NCBI GenBank assembly: GCA_001776865.1
Contig: MFDK01000010.1
Span: 2,855 to 42,953 of the forward strand
Length of the DNA: 40,099 nt
Origin: Candidatus Daviesbacteria bacterium RIFCSPLOWO2_01_FULL_37_10
GTDB taxonomy: Bacteria > Patescibacteriota > Microgenomatia > Daviesbacterales > UBA10151
Direction of reading: 5' to 3'
In this document: one piece after another, positions 36,995-40,099 of the stretch
Position numbering within the stretch: position 1 is the first letter of the stretch
Layout: every line of letters begins with the position of its first letter
The notes under the pieces: generated by a model
What the model saw: only the letters and a program-made list of their open reading frames with translations
Told to the model about the DNA's origin: nothing
The model's database searches: none
Program-made: the position numbers and the translations under genes

Positions 36995-37030
36995 TATTTT
37001 TGTTCAATTTACATTGAATAAAAGTTGTTG

Positions 37031-39214
37031 ATGTTTTATCATAACAAGGTTATAAAGGATACGCAAATGGTTTTCTTAACTTTTTTTTCAACAATATTCT
37101 TTTTTATTTTTGGAATGGGGACTTTGCCGGATTACGGTATTAATTGGGATGCAGCAAGCCATCTGTCTCGTGGTCAGGCATATCTATATTATTATTTGAC
37201 TGGTGAAGAGGATTACTCTAATTTCAATAATTTGAAATTATATATTGAGAAGGAAACAGGCATTAAAAAAAATATAACAAAATATTCTGTTTTCAGGCAA
37301 AGATTGTACCAGCAAAATCCAAACACAATCTTTTTTAGTCCGGATATACCCAAGTCACAAATACCAAGAATTAGTGTATATCAGAATACTGGAGCTGATC
37401 TTCAAGATATGAAGGATCGCTATGATTTTGGACATCCGCATATAAGTGATGTGTTAGCTTCCATATTTAATTATGTACTCTTTCAGAAATTAGGATTATT
37501 GAACGATATAGATTCTTATCGTGTTTATAGTGTCTTGCTTTCTAGTATGCTTGTTGGTTTGGTATTTTTTTGGACAGCAAGCTCGTATGGAAAATTTGCA
37601 GGTATAGTTGCCACTTTATCTCTTGTACTATACCCTCTTTTTTGGTCAGAATCGCATTTCAACAACGAAAAAGATATACCAGAAACTGTTTTTATTACGT
37701 TTATGCTCTTTTCTTTTTGGAAAGGTATAACGGGTAAAAGCTGGAAATGGATATTGACTTCAGGTGTTTTTTTTGGTCTGGCACTGGGCACTAAATTTAA
37801 TGTACTTTTTTCTATATTTGTTATATTACCCTGGTTGATTTGTTATCTGATTTCTAAACGCAGTAAAAAATTATCTCCTAGAAATTTTTTCAAAAAGTAC
37901 GCCAAGATTATTATTGCAATAGCGGCAGCACCTATTTTAGGCTTTCTTATCGTTTTTGGGACTTGGCCGCTATTTTGGACAGATCCTTTACGAAAAATTT
38001 CCCGGATAGTAGATTTTTATAAAACAATTGGTACTGCAGCCAATATAGATCAAGGTTTTATCAGTCTGTTTGGAGTTAATACATATCCGTTTCAATGGAT
38101 TTTATATACTACTCCGGTTGTAATTTTATTCCTGGTGACTTTTGGAATCATCAAGATCTTCTTAGATAAATTTAAAGAAAAAAAAATGCAGTCGTTACTT
38201 TTTTTACTGATGCTTGTAATTCCTGTGGCTCGAGTTACATGGCCTGGTATGAATATCTATGGGGGAGTAAGGCAAATAATGGAATATATTCCTCCTATGG
38301 CAATGATTGCAGGTATAGGAGGAGAATTTCTCCGAAGCTGGATATGCAGGCTGCTGATTAGGATAACAATCAGTAAATATAAGCCAATTGTTTTTTCTTC
38401 AGCGTTGGTTTTTGTGCTCTATATTCCCATAACTTTGAAATTATTTGAAATCCATCCCAATGAAAATGTTTATTTCAATCCTTTAATCGGAGGGCTTAAA
38501 GGGGCTAGTGAGCGCAATTTTCCAGGTTGGGGTGTATCGTTCGGTGCTCCTTATAGGGAAGCAATCGAATGGATAAATAAAAATGTTGAGCCGGGAGCAA
38601 AATTGACTACTGGCTACGAGATATTAAGTAATATTCCAGCTATATTTATTAGACCGGATATAGATTACAAAAGTAATAGGAGCGGATATTTAAGGGAGGG
38701 GGAGTATGTAATATCACTAAGATTTCAAGGGGTTGAAAAGCGGTCTTATTTTGATATGTATTTAGACAATATAATTGAACCTGTTTATCAAATAAAAGCT
38801 GATGGAGTACCTATACTGAAAATTTGGAAAAATGATCTAGACCACCTAAGATCCGGATGGAGCAATGAGGAGATTATAGATAATTTAAAATATACGAAGA
38901 ACGGTAAGGGAATATTATTTGACATAGGTAAAGAGGTTAAGTTGTCCCGCCTGGAAGTAAACTATGACCAAAATGGTTGTCCTGAACTCGATTCTGGATA
39001 TTTAATGATTTCAAAGGATAGAAATGTGTGGGAAAGAATCCCTGGTGTATTGCCTGAGGAAGTGAGAATTAAAACTCTTGGTATTCAGCCTCGTGATGGA
39101 AGTTTTATTGAACCATTCGCAGGTCAAACAGCAAGATATATAAATTTTTTTGTTACACCTGTAGATACTTGTGTCACTCAGATAGAAAGAGTAAGATTGT
39201 ATTATTTCAAATGA
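37031..39214 (+). CDS. PMT/ArnT-like membrane glycosyltransferase, paralogue C
   Basis: DYGINWDAASHLSRGQAYLYYYLTGEEDY; IYGGVRQIMEYIPPMAMIAGIGG; IHPNENVYFNPLIGGLKGASERNFPGWGVSFGAPYREAIEWIN. Confidence 0.8.
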   Translation: MFYHNKVIKDTQMVFLTFFSTIFFFIFGMGTLPDYGINWDAASHLSRGQAYLYYYLTGEEDYSNFNNLKLYIEKETGIKKNITKYSVFRQRLYQQNPNTIFFSPDIPKSQIPRISVYQNTGADLQDMKDRYDFGHPHISDVLASIFNYVLFQKLGLLNDIDSYRVYSVLLSSMLVGLVFFWTASSYGKFAGIVATLSLVLYPLFWSESHFNNEKDIPETVFITFMLFSFWKGITGKSWKWILTSGVFFGLALGTKFNVLFSIFVILPWLICYLISKRSKKLSPRNFFKKYAKIIIAIAAAPILGFLIVFGTWPLFWTDPLRKISRIVDFYKTIGTAANIDQGFISLFGVNTYPFQWILYTTPVVILFLVTFGIIKIFLDKFKEKKMQSLLFLLMLVIPVARVTWPGMNIYGGVRQIMEYIPPMAMIAGIGGEFLRSWICRLLIRITISKYKPIVFSSALVFVLYIPITLKLFEIHPNENVYFNPLIGGLKGASERNFPGWGVSFGAPYREAIEWINKNVEPGAKLTTGYEILSNIPAIFIRPDIDYKSNRSGYLREGEYVISLRFQGVEKRSYFDMYLDNIIEPVYQIKADGVPILKIWKNDLDHLRSGWSNEEIIDNLKYTKNGKGILFDIGKEVKLSRLEVNYDQNGCPELDSGYLMISKDRNVWERIPGVLPEEVRIKTLGIQPRDGSFIEPFAGQTARYINFFVTPVDTCVTQIERVRLYYFK

Positions 39215-39235
39215 GAATGAGCATTGTTTAGGTAT

Positions 39236-40096
39236 ATGAGTTTATTGTTTAACATTTTTAAGAAAGCTGCGTATACACTTAGAGGGCGTCACTTAAACAG
39301 ATTCCACCTTGTTCGTATAGCACTAAATTTTCTGTTGAGTAATTTGAAACCGGATTTTGTGATAGTTGATGGTAATCGTATGTTTTTAGATAAGGGTGAT
39401 AGCATGCGTTTATCGATTCTTGGTATATATGAACCACTGGCGGTTAAAAACTTTCAAGAAAGTGTTCAGGCTGGGGATGTTGTTTTAGATATTGGTGCAC
39501 ACATAGGATATTATACCCTTATGGCAGCAAAACGGGTTGGTAAAAAAGGGAAAGTATATGCATTTGAGCCGAATGATGACAATAGTGCTCTTTTGACAAA
39601 GAATCTCAAGATCAATGGATATAAAAATGTTACAGTTATAAATAAGGCAATTGCAGAATCTACGAAAAAGGTTAAGCTATTTCTTTCCCGAGTCAGTACT
39701 GGAATGCACAGTCTTATTGATATAGATAATGATGCTGAATTTAGCATGTTAGTTAATACTGTAAGCATTGATGATTTCTTTGGTAAAAATCCACCGCGGA
39801 TTTCTGCTATAAAGATGGATATTGAAGGCGGAGAGTTTGCAGCACTTGAAGGGATGACCCGGATACTCACAAAAAATAAACATATAAGTATTTTAACTGA
39901 ATTTTCTCCTTTCTCAATGAAAATGGCCAAGAAATCTCCGCTTGGATTTTTAAAACTTCTAAAATCCTATGGTTTTAATCTATATAGCATTGATGAGGTG
40001 TGCAAGTCAACCCTGCCTATTAATAATCTGCAAACCTTTCTCTTAACTTGTCCGGTAGATCGTGATTGGCATATTAATTTGCTAGCAGTAAAATAA
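39236..40096 (+). CDS. FkbM-family methyltransferase
   Basis: AGDVVLDIGAHIGYYTLMAAKRVGKKGKVYAFEPNDDNSALLTKNLKINGYKNVTVINKAI; IKMDIEGGEFAALEGM. Confidence 0.9.
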   Translation: MSLLFNIFKKAAYTLRGRHLNRFHLVRIALNFLLSNLKPDFVIVDGNRMFLDKGDSMRLSILGIYEPLAVKNFQESVQAGDVVLDIGAHIGYYTLMAAKRVGKKGKVYAFEPNDDNSALLTKNLKINGYKNVTVINKAIAESTKKVKLFLSRVSTGMHSLIDIDNDAEFSMLVNTVSIDDFFGKNPPRISAIKMDIEGGEFAALEGMTRILTKNKHISILTEFSPFSMKMAKKSPLGFLKLLKSYGFNLYSIDEVCKSTLPINNLQTFLLTCPVDRDWHINLLAVK

Positions 40097-40099
40097 CTT

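Noticed and set aside
37003-37018. Near-palindrome TTCAATTTACATTGAA between divergent genes
   Set aside because: AT-rich, one mismatch, no second copy noticed; could be chance, so not raised as a finding.
1-40099. Mobile element, prophage, tRNA or rRNA genes
   Set aside because: No transposase/integrase/phage-like ORF, no tRNA cloverleaf or rRNA segment noticed by eye; a tool scan would be needed to exclude small RNAs.
1-40099. Alternative genetic code (UGA recoding as in some CPR lineages)
   Set aside because: TGA functions as a normal stop at several well-defined gene ends (e.g. 694, 10016), so the standard bacterial code fits.

Overview
The window is AT-rich and almost fully coding. It carries a cell-surface glycan / nucleotide-sugar cluster. 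By my reading of protein style it resembles a CPR/Patescibacteria (Microgenomates-like) genome, but that placement is inference only. Both strands carry GT2, GT4 and multi-pass GT-C glycosyltransferases, including three ~700-730 aa paralogues of one family. There are also a Wzx-like flippase, an LPG-synthase-TM/UPF0104-like protein, two methyltransferases, several NAD-dependent sugar epimerases/dehydratases and two DegT-fold enzymes. A TrpR/YerC-like regulator is flanked by two matching ~28-bp palindromes. The most notable block (14503-22320) combines HddA-type kinase, GmhA-like SIS isomerase, sugar nucleotidyltransferase, GmhB-type HAD phosphatase and transaldolase with SDR, UDP-glucose-dehydrogenase-like, Gfo/Idh and epimerase genes. 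That enzyme-class set parallels the lincosamide C8-sugar (octose) pathway (LmbR/N/P/K/O + LmbL/Z/M), or a GDP-heptose pathway with its own C7 supply. Other points of interest: a UDP-glucose-dehydrogenase homologue lacking the catalytic Cys, an RfbH/ColD-like enzyme with Lys->His, an epimerase lacking YxxxK, an APH-like gene broken twice at homopolymers, recurrent GTAGT/-10 promoter motifs with possible leaderless starts, and systematic tail-to-tail gene overlaps. I saw no rRNA, tRNA, CRISPR array or transposase.
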